From positions 78,008,037-78,072,036 of the forward strand of contig OY759214.1 in NCBI GenBank assembly GCA_963662175.1: DNA of 64,000 nucleotides, given 5' to 3'. Under the pieces are notes generated by a model. That model ran no database searches and had not been told where the DNA came from. It was given only the letters and a program-made list of their open reading frames with translations. The position numbers and the translations under genes were made by a program. Origin of the DNA: Aradus depressus. Its lineage: Eukaryota > Arthropoda > Insecta > Hemiptera > Aradidae. Shown piece after piece: positions 41,666-52,850 of the stretch (the first letter of the stretch is position 1; each line of letters opens with the position of its first letter).

Positions 41666-41954
41666 GCCGAGGATGTATGTATGTTCACCTATACTTCTTA
41701 TACCAGGCAAAATACTATATGTCCCATTAGATTAATGCTTCCAACAGTAAATAGAAATATATTATTCATTTGATCAAAATCGTTGATAGCTTTATTTCTT
41801 CATGGTTTGAACTAATATACTGGGATAAATACTAACACCTGATTGAGTTAATAGATATTTTTCGTTTATCACTTCAGGAAAAACTGATAATTTTCAAAAC
41901 CTATATTTAGCATATCGACTGATCTGATGGTTTCAATATGAGTGTATCAAGCCC

Positions 41955-42235
41955 TTTCGAAGGCACCAGTAGCTCTGGTGAACCCTACTGAGCTCAAGAT
42001 TGTAGATACGAACTGAGGCTTTCACATTTTTTATCTGGGACGTGAAAAAAAAACCTTGAGTACGCCTACTACTCATTAAAGACGCTTATATATCCTAGAT
42101 GAATAAACCCGGGTAGGCAAAATTTAGAACTACCGGAATAGAGTCGGGCTCATGACCACAAGTGCGACGAAAAAGCGCTCTCTGGTAGTAGGCAATTTCG
42201 TAATTAAATCCCGGGTATGAGTCACGATAACTAAC
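41955..42235 (+). mobile_element. SINE copy, diverged
   Basis: A degraded head ('aaggcaccagtagctctggtg', 'actgagctcaagattg') leads to 'gaataaacccgggtaggc', 'gtcgggctcatgacc' and 'ctctggtagtaggca', ending 'cccgggtatgagtcacgata'. Confidence 0.75.
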
Positions 42236-42239
42236 ACAC

Positions 42240-42760
42240 CCTTTCTGTGAGACGGAACAAAACAAAATCATATATATGCTGATAACATGCCTATGAACAT
42301 CCGATCTCCCGTAAATTTAATCGCTCTAAAATGCTGAAGCTCCTTTTTAAGACTACAACCATTTTGTTGTATCATTTGTATGTATATTATGAAAAGAGAC
42401 AGTAAGATGAATTATTTTTAAGGTGTTATACAGTTGGGTATTACTACTGTTCACCCTGTCGGAAGGGTGGTTTATCGCCAGTCTAACGACGGGACCAGCT
42501 CAGCTCTCTATAAACCCACTTATTCTAATTACCCGCTCTTCAATTAAAATTTACATACTCGTGTTTTAAAACCTTGCTCCCTCGGTAGGAGTCCGGGGCA
42601 GATTATTGCTGTACTTTGACGATTATTTTAATGTTCGAGGAACACAATGGTTTAATTACGAGGGCAGGGTTGGGAAGAAAGTTCTGTTTTAGGGGGTTAT
42701 TAGTTTACTTAATGACGTTCAGCCCTTCATTGAGACAAAGATTATTTTCTTGTCTTGGTT
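42240..42760. promoter_or_regulatory. Candidate intronic regulatory block near the homeobox exon
   Basis: About 500 bp of GC-balanced, repeat-free sequence within 3.5 kb of the Nkx6-like exon, with several TAAT/ATTA homeodomain-type cores and no exon-like frame. Placement in the presumed intron is suggestive; there is no direct evidence of function. Confidence 0.25.
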
Positions 42761-42774
42761 AAATATATAATTTT

Positions 42775-43140
42775 TTTAAAGTCATCAGTGGATTAGCGGC
42801 AATGTACTTCCCCATCACGAATTAATCAATTTTGTATTGACTCTCCCTTCAAAACCAATTGACCGTTTGTGAATATAAATCAATAGTTGACTTACAGACT
42901 TCTGAATTATCACACTAAATTTCAGTTTTTGATTCAAACCCCACTCCTCTGATTCCCCTTTTTTCTTTGGTTGATTTGGCTGAAAATCAATAGGTGTCGT
43001 CCTTAGAGGGTTTGGGATACACATATAAAATTTGGTGTCGCTACATTCATTTTGTCAGGAATTACACAGAAATAATTATTTTACATTTTTGGAATCAGGG
43101 GGTTGCAAAACATTTCAATTCCATTGAAAATTCATGATTA
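42775..43140 (-). repeat. R dispersed repeat
   Basis: Reverse R landmarks: 'aatgtacttccccatcacga', 'aaccaattgaccgtttgtg', 'gctgaaaatcaataggtgtc', 'tggtgtcgctacattcattt' and 'ttggaatcagggggttgc'. Confidence 0.75.
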
Positions 43141-43389
43141 CCATACCAGGAAGAATAGCGATTTTCCAATAACTAAACGCTCTCTTTTAGCAAAAAATAT
43201 AACATATAAAGGTATTTATTTTAAAGGAATCTACTTTTTGTTTATTATTTTCAGTACTAATATTATTTTTTATTACTTATATATAAACTTATTTTATTTC
43301 TCATGGTTTATTTTGATTTGTATTACTATTATTTGTTTATTGTTATTTTTTTTATTTATTGCTATTATTTTTCTTTTTTTCTTTCTTTT

Positions 43390-43742
43390 CTATATATCGA
43401 ACATCGTGACCTGAGGAAAGGACGTAAGAATTTCCCGAAATATTGTCCTGAAAAAGACACTTCTGGAAGAAATATAAAAAATAAATAAAATTGAAAACTA
43501 TATCTACTGTATTTATTTATTACTATTATTATCATTTTTGTACTCACTTGTTTTCTAGCATTTATTAATTAATTTCATTTTATTTTTACTAGTATTGTTA
43601 ATTCTAATCCATGAGTGTCAGACCCTAAAAGTTAATAGCTGTTTATGTATCTAGTTTATAAGCTATCTTAATGCATACATTTTTATGATATATCCTATTA
43701 CCATATTAAGGTTTAACGGAATAAATACTATTATTATCTGTT
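43390..43742 (+). mobile_element. Family T element with clear hammerhead-like core
   Basis: The element has GACCTGAGGAAAGG, hairpin loop and TTTCCCGAAATATTGTC at 43408-43445, an exact CTGANGA followed by a paired stem and GAAA. The body continues with 'atctagtttataagctatctt' and 'atcctattaccatatt' and ends 'ggtttaacggaataaata' plus a short ATT run. It is the best-preserved T copy. Confidence 0.8.
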
Positions 43743-43789
43743 TCCAATTATAAAATCCGGGGAGCAAAAGTGTGATAAGTTGCTGATTT

Positions 43790-44560
43790 ACTAGGGTCAA
43801 TAAATATTGGGGCCTGATCTCTTATACAGCTAGCAAACTCCGAATACTCGTGGCCTCCTGGCAATGCGTTTGGACAAGAAAGGAGAGGTGTGATGAGCGA
43901 GTTCCGACCACTATAACGGGTGCATTAGCTTAGGGAGGAAACCCCGACAGAAAATCACAGCACAACAACCCTGCTCCGTAAAAGGCAAAGTGCTGCGAAC
44001 GAATTTAGACGAAGGGCTGCCTGAAAGCTGGAGGAATTTTAAAATATAATTTTCCATCTATATTAAAGGAGAATCTTGCGAAAGTGTGCGGCTTTGCGGA
44101 CCAAACTGATGATATGATTCGAGATTAAAAACATAACAACCATACCACGCATGTGGTATGTCCACGCACCGATGGAAAGCGAAGATCGACTTTCAAAAAC
44201 AACGAACGCCAAATCACGAAATCCTGGCGTAAGATATTGAAATCATCCTTATAACCCCGATTCCAAGGTAGGTCATTTGGCATCTAAATTTTTTGAACGG
44301 ATCTATAACAGCTATAAGCTTATGAACCAGGCAGATAACGTTACTATCCTGCTTTAAAGTTACAAACCGGGCACATAGTAATAAGCATGTAATATGGACT
44401 AAGAAATCTCTGTATAATATCTTTTATTATAATGTTCGTTCTGGCGAGTACGTCGTTAGCTGAGGTAGGAGAAAATAAAAGTAGTGAATTGAAAAATCAA
44501 TTTCATGTTCCATTATGACAGGTTAAATGGTGTATTGAGGGAGACAGTGGCCTAGAGAAG
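43790..44560. other. Candidate single-copy non-coding block
   Basis: Positions 43800-44360 are GC-balanced, match no repeat family in the window and contain no long open frame. They may be intronic conserved DNA. Confidence 0.35.
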
Positions 44561-44689
44561 GGGTGTGTAAGTGTTGGTGTATAGAGTGTGTAATGGGTGC
44601 AATGTGTGTTGGTAGAGGTGGAGGTGTTGTGTTATATGTTAGCAAGGTGTTGCGGTGTGTATCGAGTGGGTGGCGGCCATATCGTGTAT

Positions 44690-45105
44690 CTTAGCAACAC
44701 ACCTCCCTGCCACCACCCTTCCTGCCACCTCATCCTCATCCTCAGGTGGCTCCATCTCATCCTCTCATACCTGGCTCCGTACCCCCCTCCCATACCTGGC
44801 TCCGTCCCCTCCTCTCATACCTGGCTTCATTCCATCCTCTCATAACTGGCTCCGTACCCTCCTCCCATGCCTGGCTCTATTCCATCCTCTCATACCTGGC
44901 TCTGTACTCTCCTTTCATATCTGGCCTTCCTGCCACCTCATCCTCAGGTGGCTCCATCTCATCCTCCCATACCTGGCTCCGTCCTCTCCTCTTATACCTG
45001 CTCCATTCCATACTCCCATACCTGCCTCCGTCCCCTCCTCTCATATCTGGCTTCATTCCATCCTCTCATACCTGGCTCCATTCCGTACTCTCCCATCCTC
45101 CGTAA
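44690..45105 (+). repeat. C-rich minisatellite
   Basis: Imperfect tandem units of roughly 31-32 bp are built on 'tcatacctggctccgt' and 'ccatcctctc', with a second unit type 'ctgccacctcatcctcag' and 'gtggctccatct' that appears twice (44730-44760 and 44932-44962). Overlapping ORFs in several frames are by-products of the repeat and not genes. Confidence 0.85.
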
Positions 45106-45109
45106 TATA

Positions 45110-45600
45110 ATTCACCTCCATTATGTCTAGTTATAAGTATTTTCCCATAGCGCTCTATCATTGGTTAGGTTTCTCTCTAGGATGACTGCAGCAGTGCTGT
45201 CGGAGAAGACACAAGCAGCTGGGTTGCCATTTCCAGTAGCTTGACCTTACTGTACAACATCCAGGCTGAGCAGTATTTAACAATTCCAATCCCCTGGTAC
45301 CAACTGAACCGCCCCTATCTCGGATCCGCATCTTTAAACTCTGATTCCTCGTAAATCCGTAAGAGGGGCGCCAGAAAAAAAAATGAACAAAATAAAAATA
45401 ATCTTATCGATAGATCTAGTCGAAAAAAAGGGAGAGAGTAACGCCACAGCCCTCCCCCTTTTCATGTTTAAAATGTGTAAAACCAACCCTTACAAAGTGG
45501 ATCTCTCCAGGGATTATCCTTGGGCGGCTTAGGGTAGACCACCCCCTTGACTTCCTAACCCAAGCCAAGCAGAAATAGCACCAGCTTCATTCAAGCAAAA
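45110..45600. other. No gene seen
   Basis: GC-balanced sequence after the minisatellite, without family matches or an exon-like frame. Confidence 0.35.
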
Positions 45601-45603
45601 TAA

Positions 45604-45652
45604 CAACCTATTCAATAAATAAAACAAACTTATTTTTAAAATATTGTCTACT
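45604..45652 (-). mobile_element. Family A element end fragment
   Basis: 'aataaataaaacaaacttat' and 'aaaatattgtctac' match the outer ends of the family A foldbacks at 34297 and 60110; the rest is missing. Confidence 0.6.
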
Positions 45653-45969
45653 AGCAGGTTAATGAGCTTCGTCCGGAACTACTTCAAAGCAGGTTAGTAA
45701 CGTTATCTGCCCTTTAAGTTAAATGAATCTTTAGAAATGTTAATATTTTAAATGGTTTTAAAACAAATCCTCATGGCCTACATAAGACATTTAAAACGAT
45801 GTTCTATTCAATGTTCCAATTTAAAACTCAATACATGAAATCCATATGATCAAAGGTTAGGCAAATTTCATTTGCTACATTTTCGAGTTAGTTATTATGA
45901 CTCATGTCCGAGCTTTAACTACGAGGTCATATCGCCTACTACCAGAGCGCTCGTCACTCTGGAGGACAT

Positions 45970-46215
45970 ATAAAAGATTGTGTCGATGCATTCATTCTAT
46001 CAGGAGTTATCTTCTTCACAGACACATGCAATGTACCCACGCAAAATTTAGTATGAGGATTCAGAAGCCCCTAGTAAGTCATATTCTTGAGTATTAGTTC
46101 AAACGAACGACTGGTTTTGGAGGGAGAGCGAAAACGGTATTGATTAATTTGTGCTGGGGGAGTACATAGCTAGTGATTCACTGAAGACGAAAATGTTCAT
46201 TATTGAATTTCCAAT
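45970..46215 (-). repeat. R fragment inside the SINE
   Basis: R text ('gtgtcgatgcattcattct', 'aggagttatcttcttcaca') is joined to reverse-oriented distal R ('ggattcagaagcccctag', 'gactggttttggaggg'), so this is a rearranged pair of R pieces. Confidence 0.6.
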
Positions 46216-46360
46216 CAACTCTACTATGGGAGTCCTAAATTTTGCTGACCATAAATTTGTATTCATCTAGAGGTCTTTAAGGAGTACCTGATATCGTACA
46301 GAGTCGGGACCATCGCTTAACGTCCCATCCAAAGAACGGCGTGCTTAAGTTTATTTTACC

Positions 46361-46537
46361 TATTTTTTTTCCCGACAATACTTCGGGACACTTACAAGTC
46401 CCTTCTTCCGGTCACTATGTCGTTCATCGACTTGTAAGTGTCCCGAAATATTGTCGGAAAAAAAATAGAAAACACCTCTGAAAGAAATGCTGGAATTAAT
46501 CAACAGTGAAACATTCCAGAGAAGTTTAAGAAAGACA
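46361..46537. mobile_element. Foldback element with precise borders in a SINE
   Basis: The 177-bp insert is flanked by a perfect 10-bp repeat, ttattttacc (46351-46360 and 46538-46547). Because it interrupts a known SINE, both borders are certain. It contains the hairpin 'gacaatacttcgggacactt' / 'aagtgtcccgaaatattgtc' around a short loop, plus a ~65-bp tail ('ccagagaagtttaagaaag') seen also at 17430. The degenerate core GGAAGA-GGGAC...GTCCC-GAA lies in the arms. Confidence 0.92.
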
Positions 46538-46565
46538 TTATTTTACCTTCCAGATAAAATAAAAC

Positions 46566-46868
46566 CGATTGGTTTTAGTGTTTCAAGAAAACTACCTTTC
46601 AATAAACTGCAATATCAAAAAACTCCGACTACTAGCTCAAATTCATCTCCGCAATAGCAATAGAAATGTTAGGATACTACTTGGAGGGTTTAGGTATGAG
46701 TTTTGTCCTGAAAGTGTCTGCAGGCTCTGTACCTTAAACGAAAAGGACGACCTCATACCCTTTTTGTTCTATTGTCCCTCTTTGTGTATCCCCAGGCAAA
46801 AATTTCTCCACAAATATCTCACTAATAGACCAAAATTCTCAGAACCAATTGTGCACTTTTTGATAATG
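46566..46868 (+). pseudogene. Retroelement zinc-knuckle-type C-terminal fragment
   Basis: The translation contains LRLLAQIHLRNSNRNVRILL and then CRLCTLNEKDDLIPFLFYCP, a C-x2-C...C pattern with hydrophobic FLF, followed by RQKFL. This resembles the last domain of non-LTR retrotransposon proteins; the His ligand is replaced. It is a different family from the copies at 4611 and 13149. Confidence 0.6.
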
Positions 46869-46879
46869 TAGGTGTTAAA

Positions 46880-47197
46880 GAAATCAACAATTTATTTATA
46901 ATTTTTATTATAGCCTTAAAAATCAAGAAATAAATAATTCAATTTATTGCTCATAAGATATATGTATATATTTTTTTTGTTCCGTTTTTATTTTTTTGTT
47001 TTTCCTTTATCAAAGGTTATATTTTGTTTTATATCATTTTTAATGGTTTTTGTTTCCTAGTTGCTTGCACTATTTCTATTAAAGAGCATGCCCATATTTA
47101 TTATTTTAATATTATTCATATATTTTTATTTAGTTCCTATATTAGTTATTTGTTATAAAAATATACTTTTGTATATATATATATATATATATATATA
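46880..47197. other. AT-rich DNA with (TA)n microsatellite
   Basis: A (TA)n tract of about 22 bp lies at 47174-47196, immediately before the SINE. No gene is supported. Confidence 0.6.
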
Positions 47198-47514
47198 ACA
47201 CTGGTAGCTCAGTGGTATGCGTGCTTGCCTTCTGAGCTCAAGACCGTGGATTCGAAACCCGCCCGAGGGGGGGTAAAATAAACTTAAGCACGCCGTCCTT
47301 CGGATGGGACTTTAAGCGATGGTCCTGAGCCTGTACGATGTCAGGTACACTGAGCTACCAGCGGTGAATAAAAATTTAGGGTAGGCAAAATTTAGGACTC
47401 CCACAGTAGAGTCAGGCTCATGTCCACCAGAGTGACGAAAGAGCGCTCTGGTAGTAGGAGATATGATCTCATAGTTAAAGCCCGGGCATGAGTCATAAAA
47501 CCTAACCTAACCTA
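47198..47514 (+). mobile_element. SINE, complete tail, inserted in a (TA)n tract
   Basis: The head 'ctggtagctcagtggtatgc' (A box) and 'ggattcgaaacccg' (B box) lead through the body to 'gagtcataaaacctaaccta'. TA repeats flank both ends, consistent with a duplication within the microsatellite. It is one of the two copies with a complete cctaacc tail. Confidence 0.9.
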
Positions 47515-47639
47515 TATATATATAATTATTTATATATGTATTTTTTTTTCTATAACTAAAGCTGTAAAGGTTGTATTGTTTAGTGCAATAAAAAGTGTAT
47601 CTATCTATCTACATGTATTAATACCCATTATATAACATA

Positions 47640-48000
47640 GCTACTTTATAGCCGATCTTAAATAATGTATCTATACATAGAGGAAGAAGATTAGGTAGTC
47701 TCATTAAAGAGAAGGGCTAGTGGAAGTAATGTGGGCTAAAGCCTCCCTTGCACCGATTAAGAGTGTACAACTTGGTAACTCTGGATTAGGGCTTTACTTA
47801 GATACAGGGCTTCAGCTCGTAAGTTATTAACAGGCGGCTTAGCTGCCCTATTCTCGGCAATCCCGCAATACTACCATACCCACCAAAACATACATTAATT
47901 AAATTACACACTACGTAGCTCCCTCTAATTCCTTTCAGTATTAGAGCCCATGTTCACTCTAAAATGGATATTGTTTCTTATAATTGCCACATATTAATTG
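47640..48000. other. Candidate single-copy non-coding block
   Basis: A GC-balanced block (47690-47930), repeat-free in the window, without open frames. It could be intronic regulatory DNA. Confidence 0.3.
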
Positions 48001-48059
48001 CTTGACTTTATTATACTTCAGGTTTGTTTAAGTAACATGTAATTTCAAATTTATTTTTA

Positions 48060-48702
48060 AGTAAGCCTCACTCATCCTCCAGGAGCACCTCACTGAAATA
48101 GAGAGGTGGTGCAACCTCTGGAGAATTAAATTAAATGAGCAGAAATGTGTTCAAGTCACATTTACCCTACGCCGTCAATCCTGTCCTCCCGTCATCATTA
48201 ACAACATCCTGATTCCCTCTTCAAACCAAGTTCGCTATCTCGGATTTTACCTATACAGTAGACACGTGGATCCCACATACACGACTTACACGACAAGTAC
48301 TGAATCGAAGATACGGACTGTTACGTCGACTACTTGGACCAAAATCGAAACTGACGTAGTAGGTACAACAAATTTACGATTTACAAGACCATTATACGTC
48401 CAATTTGGACTTACGGACTCGAACTTTGGGGTACAGCTAAACAATCCAACATCAATCGTATCCATCCTCCGACGAATTGTCAACGCACCTTTCTATGTCA
48501 CCAATAAAGTCCTACACAGAGATCTCAGTATTCCCACTGTCAATGAATTAATCAAATCCCGATTCCAATCATTTCACAGAAACCTTTCTTCCCATTCAAA
48601 TCCTCTCGTACAAGACCTTTCCTCTTATTCCCATCCTGACAATCCTCCCCGCCGCTTGAACAGGAGGTGGCCTCGCGATCTTCTCTCGGAGGATAGTGAA
48701 TA
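48060..48702 (+). pseudogene. Jockey-like reverse transcriptase C-terminal half
   Basis: The plus strand encodes LQEHLTEIERWCNLWRIKLN, then FTLRRQSCPPVIINNILIPS, RYLGFYL, and further on NAPFYVTNKVLHRDLSIPTV. These are the conserved end-of-palm and thumb segments of Jockey-clade reverse transcriptases (W..KLN, YLG, NAP.YV.N..LH.DL.IPTV). Reading-frame breaks exist around the part between YLG and NAP. The catalytic YADD region would lie upstream and is absent. Confidence 0.85.
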
Positions 48703-48951
48703 ATGACAATTAACTTTCGAGGGAGTGTCAGCGCTGGCTGGCTTCTCCCATCAAGTGACGTTATATTTATCTTTTTGACCACATATTTGCTTATTATGTA
48801 TATATTGCTATATATACATATATAGATTGCAAATAGAATAAAAAACAAAATAATAAAAATTTTAAGTAAGATTAAAAGCACACAATTTCTCTAAGGCAGA
48901 GAGAGAGAGGTCTACAATCTTTTCGTTTTTACAAACCTATTAGATTTGTGT

Positions 48952-49032
48952 TCGAGGGCGCTAGATGCTCAAGGGTAGAGTTATTGTCTACTGAGCTCAA
49001 GATCGCAGGTTCGAACTAGACTGAGAACTCTA
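48952..49032 (+). mobile_element. SINE head fragment
   Basis: 'tcgagggcgctagatgctcaa', 'ctactgagctcaagatcgc' and 'aggttcgaact' are tRNA-like head segments; the copy stops shortly after the B box and continues as R sequence. Confidence 0.7.
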
Positions 49033-49034
49033 GG

Positions 49035-49350
49035 AAGTTGCTTAATTGACCAAAAATTCGATGTCTGTGTGTGTTTGGCTGTGAACATGATTTCTTCCAT
49101 TATAATGAATGCATCGACACGAAATTTTATATGTGTGTCTAGAACCGTCTAAGGACGACACCTATGGATTTTCAGTCAACTCGACCAAAGAAAAGGGGGG
49201 ATTTGGGGGAATGTTCAATGCATAAACTGTAATAACTACGGTTGTAATCAAGTGAATTTTATATATAAATTAAGCCCTGTAAGGATGACACCTATTAATT
49301 TTTAGCGGGCCAAAGAATGGGGAGGTCAGAGGGGAACTCAACTCAAAAAT
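49035..49350 (+). repeat. R dispersed repeat
   Basis: 'gaccaaaaattcgatgtctg', 'ataatgaatgcatcgacac', 'tctagaaccgtctaagg', 'cctatggattttcagtcaac' and 'ggatgacacctattaatttt' are present in order. Confidence 0.75.
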
Positions 49351-49439
49351 CCCAATTATTGGCTTTATTTTATGGTTAAATATTTTTATTGGATTTCGAT
49401 TGGCGAGCTCAAATTATGTTATATCAGAAATTACAAGAC

Positions 49440-49720
49440 TTTAAATGAGAATATACTGATGTAGTAAGAAGTGATATATATTTTATTACTTAGGCTAGCC
49501 GGCTTTCGAGGCTGCCCTCATTATCTTTCTATAAGTGAACCCAAAGACTCATAAGGAAGTAATCTATGAATATTCAGTCACAGAGAGCAAAGGGAAGTGA
49601 GCGATCAGAGGAGGTGGCTCAACCTAAGAACCTTAATGACTCTCGAAGGATGTATGGACACGAAATTTAGTATGAGGACTACGTTTTTTTTTTTGTTCGG
49701 GAAGTAACAAAACTCTCAGG
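49440..49720 (+). repeat. Foldback remnant followed by R
   Basis: 'gctagccggctttcgaggctg' and 'ccctcattatct' (49492-49528) are one arm of the foldback family at 10225, with 'tgtagtaagaagtgatat' before it as at 56930. R text follows ('gtgaacccaaagactcata', 'gatgtatggacacgaaattt'). Confidence 0.6.
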
Positions 49721-49814
49721 ACGCTGTTCTTCGAAGGTTAGTTAAATCGTCACCCCTTTCTGAGCCCATGTGACGAATTCGTGAATAAAACCACAAGCCA
49801 ATAAATATACATTT

Positions 49815-50000
49815 TTCATAGAAATAAAAGACCTTGTCTTCCCACTGTTTTATTTTAGACCAGATCCGTTTTTCGACAGAGTCATCATCAGTGGTTCATG
49901 CCACCCACACAGCACAGCGGTTGAAGGACAACTGGCCCTTTCGCGTCTTTTGTTTCTATGAGAAATCTCGTCCCACAACACCTTACTATCACATATAAAT
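49815..50000 (-). mobile_element. Hammerhead-motif foldback, CACTGATGATGA family
   Basis: 'catagaaataaaagac' (49818) is inverted at about 49945-49965 ('gtcttttgtttctatg'). Between them the minus strand reads CTGATGATGACTCTGTCGAAAAACGG (49865-49891, shown here by its ends): CTGANGA and GAAA with only a weak stem. It relates to 16618-16790 and 52600-52680. Confidence 0.65.
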
Positions 50001-50009
50001 GTACATTTA

Positions 50010-51390
50010 TTTGCTAATTTCAGGATTTCAACAAAATATGAATTTTGTCTGAGCGCCACCCAGACTGTTGAAAAGCTCCAAGCCAGCCGCTTGATCCTAT
50101 ACAAATTGCTAAAGCAATTTTTTTTTTCTGAATGAGATATCTACATAATCGTTCAATGAATAATGTATTAAGTATTTCAAAAACTTAAGATAACTGAATC
50201 ATTTTTTTTTTTTGTTTCTTCTTGCCCTAACAGACGAAACCACATTCAAAATGTTTTCCTCAACAAATTTCTGGAGGGGTCATCCTTATGAAAAGTCTCA
50301 GGGCCCCGAAACTGTAGATCCGCCACAGCTTTTCATGTGAATTTTCCGAACAATAGCTCTTAACGAGTTATTCTGATGCCCCAAAATAATTAAAATTAGA
50401 AGTACTGATCATTTTTGTGCCAGAGCTCATGTGGACAACAGAAATCCCCACACACTAAAAAAAATGCCGGTTGTCTCACAATACTGAAACCATTCTTTTA
50501 CGAGAGGTGTCCGCCACAGGTGGAAATGGGTAATTGTCAAATAATAAAATGAAAACACAATAGTACAATAGAAAATAAAACCAATAAACTGAATGAGAAT
50601 AAAAGTTTTATACAAATAAATAAATTATTAGTTCCAAAAATTCTACACTTTTTTTTTATATATACGGCACTTCTCCTTATTGGGGCTAATATTGGTAGCA
50701 CTTAATAAATACATACTTATTTATTTAAAAAAAGTAAAATTCATAAGATTATTATTCTTAAGTGTTTATTAAACAACATTAAAAACAACTCATTATTTAC
50801 TAGGAGTGGGTTATAGCTGCTGGTTATATTATAAAATCGATTTTCCTCTTGGATTTTTTATAAAATAGTATGACAATTTTCATTTTGTCAAGCAGCTAAT
50901 TATCATAATATAAACAATTTTATTCAAATGATTTTGTAGTTGAAAATTTATTAATTGATAGTGATTTGAACTCAGCCAGTTTTCATCTGACTACTTTAAA
51001 TAACTAAGTTTCAAATTTTCTAATAATATCTAGTGTATCTGAGATGAGAGCTATGAAAGAGCGCTCTGGTAGTAAGCCATATGATTTCAATAGCTAACTA
51101 AGAATACAAATTACCAAAAATGTTCATCTATCACCAATATTCAGTATTATTCTCACAGTTTTGTGCATATAAGTGGTTATTTATATCTTCGACCGAATGA
51201 AATTTCAAAAGATATTACAGAGAAGTGTGATGAGGAACACACATTGAAGGGTCGCATAGACGAACATTTCGTTCATGTATTAATACCCATTTAATAGATA
51301 AATTGTTATGAAATATATGTTGTAAACATAGTTGTTAATTCGCGTTGGGGAAGTAGTATTTTGAGTTTTCGTGTTTTTGTTACCAGAATA
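50010..51390. other. No gene seen
   Basis: AT-rich DNA with T runs. A small SINE-like scrap ('gaaagagcgctctggtagta') occurs at about 51056-51075. Confidence 0.4.
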
Positions 51391-51399
51391 GCGAATTAT

Positions 51400-52060
51400 T
51401 AGGAAATATTAGATGGGCCCGTTCATAAATTATTATGAGTGAGACTTAAGGCAGCCATTAATACCCACTTAGCTAAGGATGAAGCCTCCTTTAGATAAAT
51501 CACATTGATTAATCAGATTGGAGATTGGAGGGGAGTTTGAGTCGACCTGGAGGAGCGGGGCCAGGGTTAATGGCTAGATCCAGGTGTTATTAGCCTGATA
51601 AGATGTGATTGATGCTTGGAGTCTCTCTCAGGGCAGTCTCATTTGCAAATGCCCCCACTCCCACAAGCAACCCCCTCTCCAAGCATCCCTCCACCCCCAC
51701 AAGCAATACCCCCCCCCCCCCCAAGCAATCCTCCCCCTCCTCCAAACCCCTTCGCTCCTAATTGCCCTTAACTTAGTCCGGGTCTGCTACCATCCTGGGG
51801 TCATTTACCAAGCAATCTTTAGTAAATTAACCTAAATGCGTTATCGTCTTTTAATGTCCCGCCGCCTATCCTAGCGTTTATCCAACTAATTGCAGTATGA
51901 AGCCCCCCCCAAAGAACGACTCCTAAATTAAACTATCGTTGCGCAATTACTAAAAGTGGCCTCCGCTGGCGTTGCAGTTTCTCCCAGCTAATTACCCTAC
52001 AATATTCGCACGCTGTATTACTGTTGAATAAGTTTGTACCGTCTGTATTGTCCATCGCTC
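51400..52060. promoter_or_regulatory. Candidate conserved non-coding block in the presumed intron
   Basis: The longest GC-balanced, family-free block of the window apart from short C tracts (about 51710-51722). It includes 'cacattgattaatcagatt' (paired TAATC-type sites), 'catttgcaaatgcc' (octamer-like palindrome) and several ATTA cores. No open frame fits an exon. A short echo ('gatgtgactgatgctagaag') recurs at 52534-52590. Regulatory function is an inference. Confidence 0.35.
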
Positions 52061-52533
52061 ATTCCATGATTTCTGAATATTAAATTATTTATCTACTGGC
52101 TTGCATAATGGACACAATAAAACAATCAATTGATGAAATAAGAAATTAAATTTTACAAAATAGAGTTGAAATCACGAATGTCAATAAGAGTGTACTATCG
52201 TTAGTCAACTCCCTTGAATTATGCCTTAATGAACTCACATCAGTAAAATTGCGGTGCGAGCAACTTGAAAATAAAATTTTGCGACAAGAAAATGAAATTA
52301 GTTTTTTAAAAAACAAAGAAAAAAGAAACCCCTATTAGAAGCCACCTCCTGCCTCAGAGTATCAGTATAGATCGATCCAACTTTCATACATTAATTCTGG
52401 CCCATAATAAGAATGATATCTCAAACATTTTCTATTATTTAATCAGCGCTCTGAAACTTAGATCATTCACTCCATATTTACTGTCTATATTATAATATTA
52501 TTATTAATTTGTAATTACTTATTTTATTTATAA

Positions 52534-52680
52534 GATGTGACTGATGCTAGAAGTCTCTCTCAGGGCAGTTTTAATTGCAAATGCCCCCTTTCCCACAACA
52601 TGACCCTGCAAGGGTGGGATGTGCCACTGATGATGACGCAATTACGTTGAAAACCGATTCTGGTCACAAAACAGAGCGAA
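52534..52680 (+). mobile_element. Echo of the 51600 block plus hammerhead-like motif
   Basis: 52534-52600 repeats part of 51600-51660 ('agtctctctcagggcagt', 'gcaaatgccccc'). Next comes CCACTGATGATGACGC, AATTA, then CGTTGAAAACC at 52627-52654: exact CTGANGA, a GACG/CGTT-type stem and GAAA. Confidence 0.55.
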
Positions 52681-52719
52681 AAGAACGTCTTTTGTTAGAC
52701 TGTTATTAACTGTAGTTAG

Positions 52720-52850
52720 AGCTTTTTTGTTCAAATCTCCCCCCTTCCTTTTGGCAGATTTAGCTGAAGATCAATAGATGTCATCCTTACGGGGTTCTCT
52801 GGATACACAGAATTCCTTGTTGACGTCATAAATGATGGACGTTACAGATG
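52720..52850 (-). repeat. R fragment
   Basis: 'ggcagatttagctgaagatc', 'aatagatgtcatccttacgg' and 'tctctggatacacag' form a reverse R middle segment. Confidence 0.65.

Larger units (their letters stand above)
45888..46566 (-). mobile_element. SINE disrupted by two nested insertions
   Basis: Reverse SINE pieces in correct order lie at 45888-45968 ('gactcatgtccgagctt', 'atcgcctactaccagagc'), 46220-46360 ('gggagtcctaaattttgc', 'cttaacgtcccatccaaag') and 46538-46566 ('ttattttaccttccagat'). An R segment occupies about 45970-46215 and a foldback 46361-46537. The nesting gives a relative age: SINE first, then foldback. Confidence 0.85.

Noticed and set aside
43395..43445. Proven active hammerhead ribozyme
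   Set aside because: CTGANGA, stem II and GAAA are visible, but I could not pair a convincing stem I or stem III around a cleavage triplet by eye. Only 'core-like' is claimed.
44597..45130. Ser/Pro/Leu-rich ORFs of 82-151 codons
   Set aside because: They are open in three overlapping frames because of the C-rich minisatellite.
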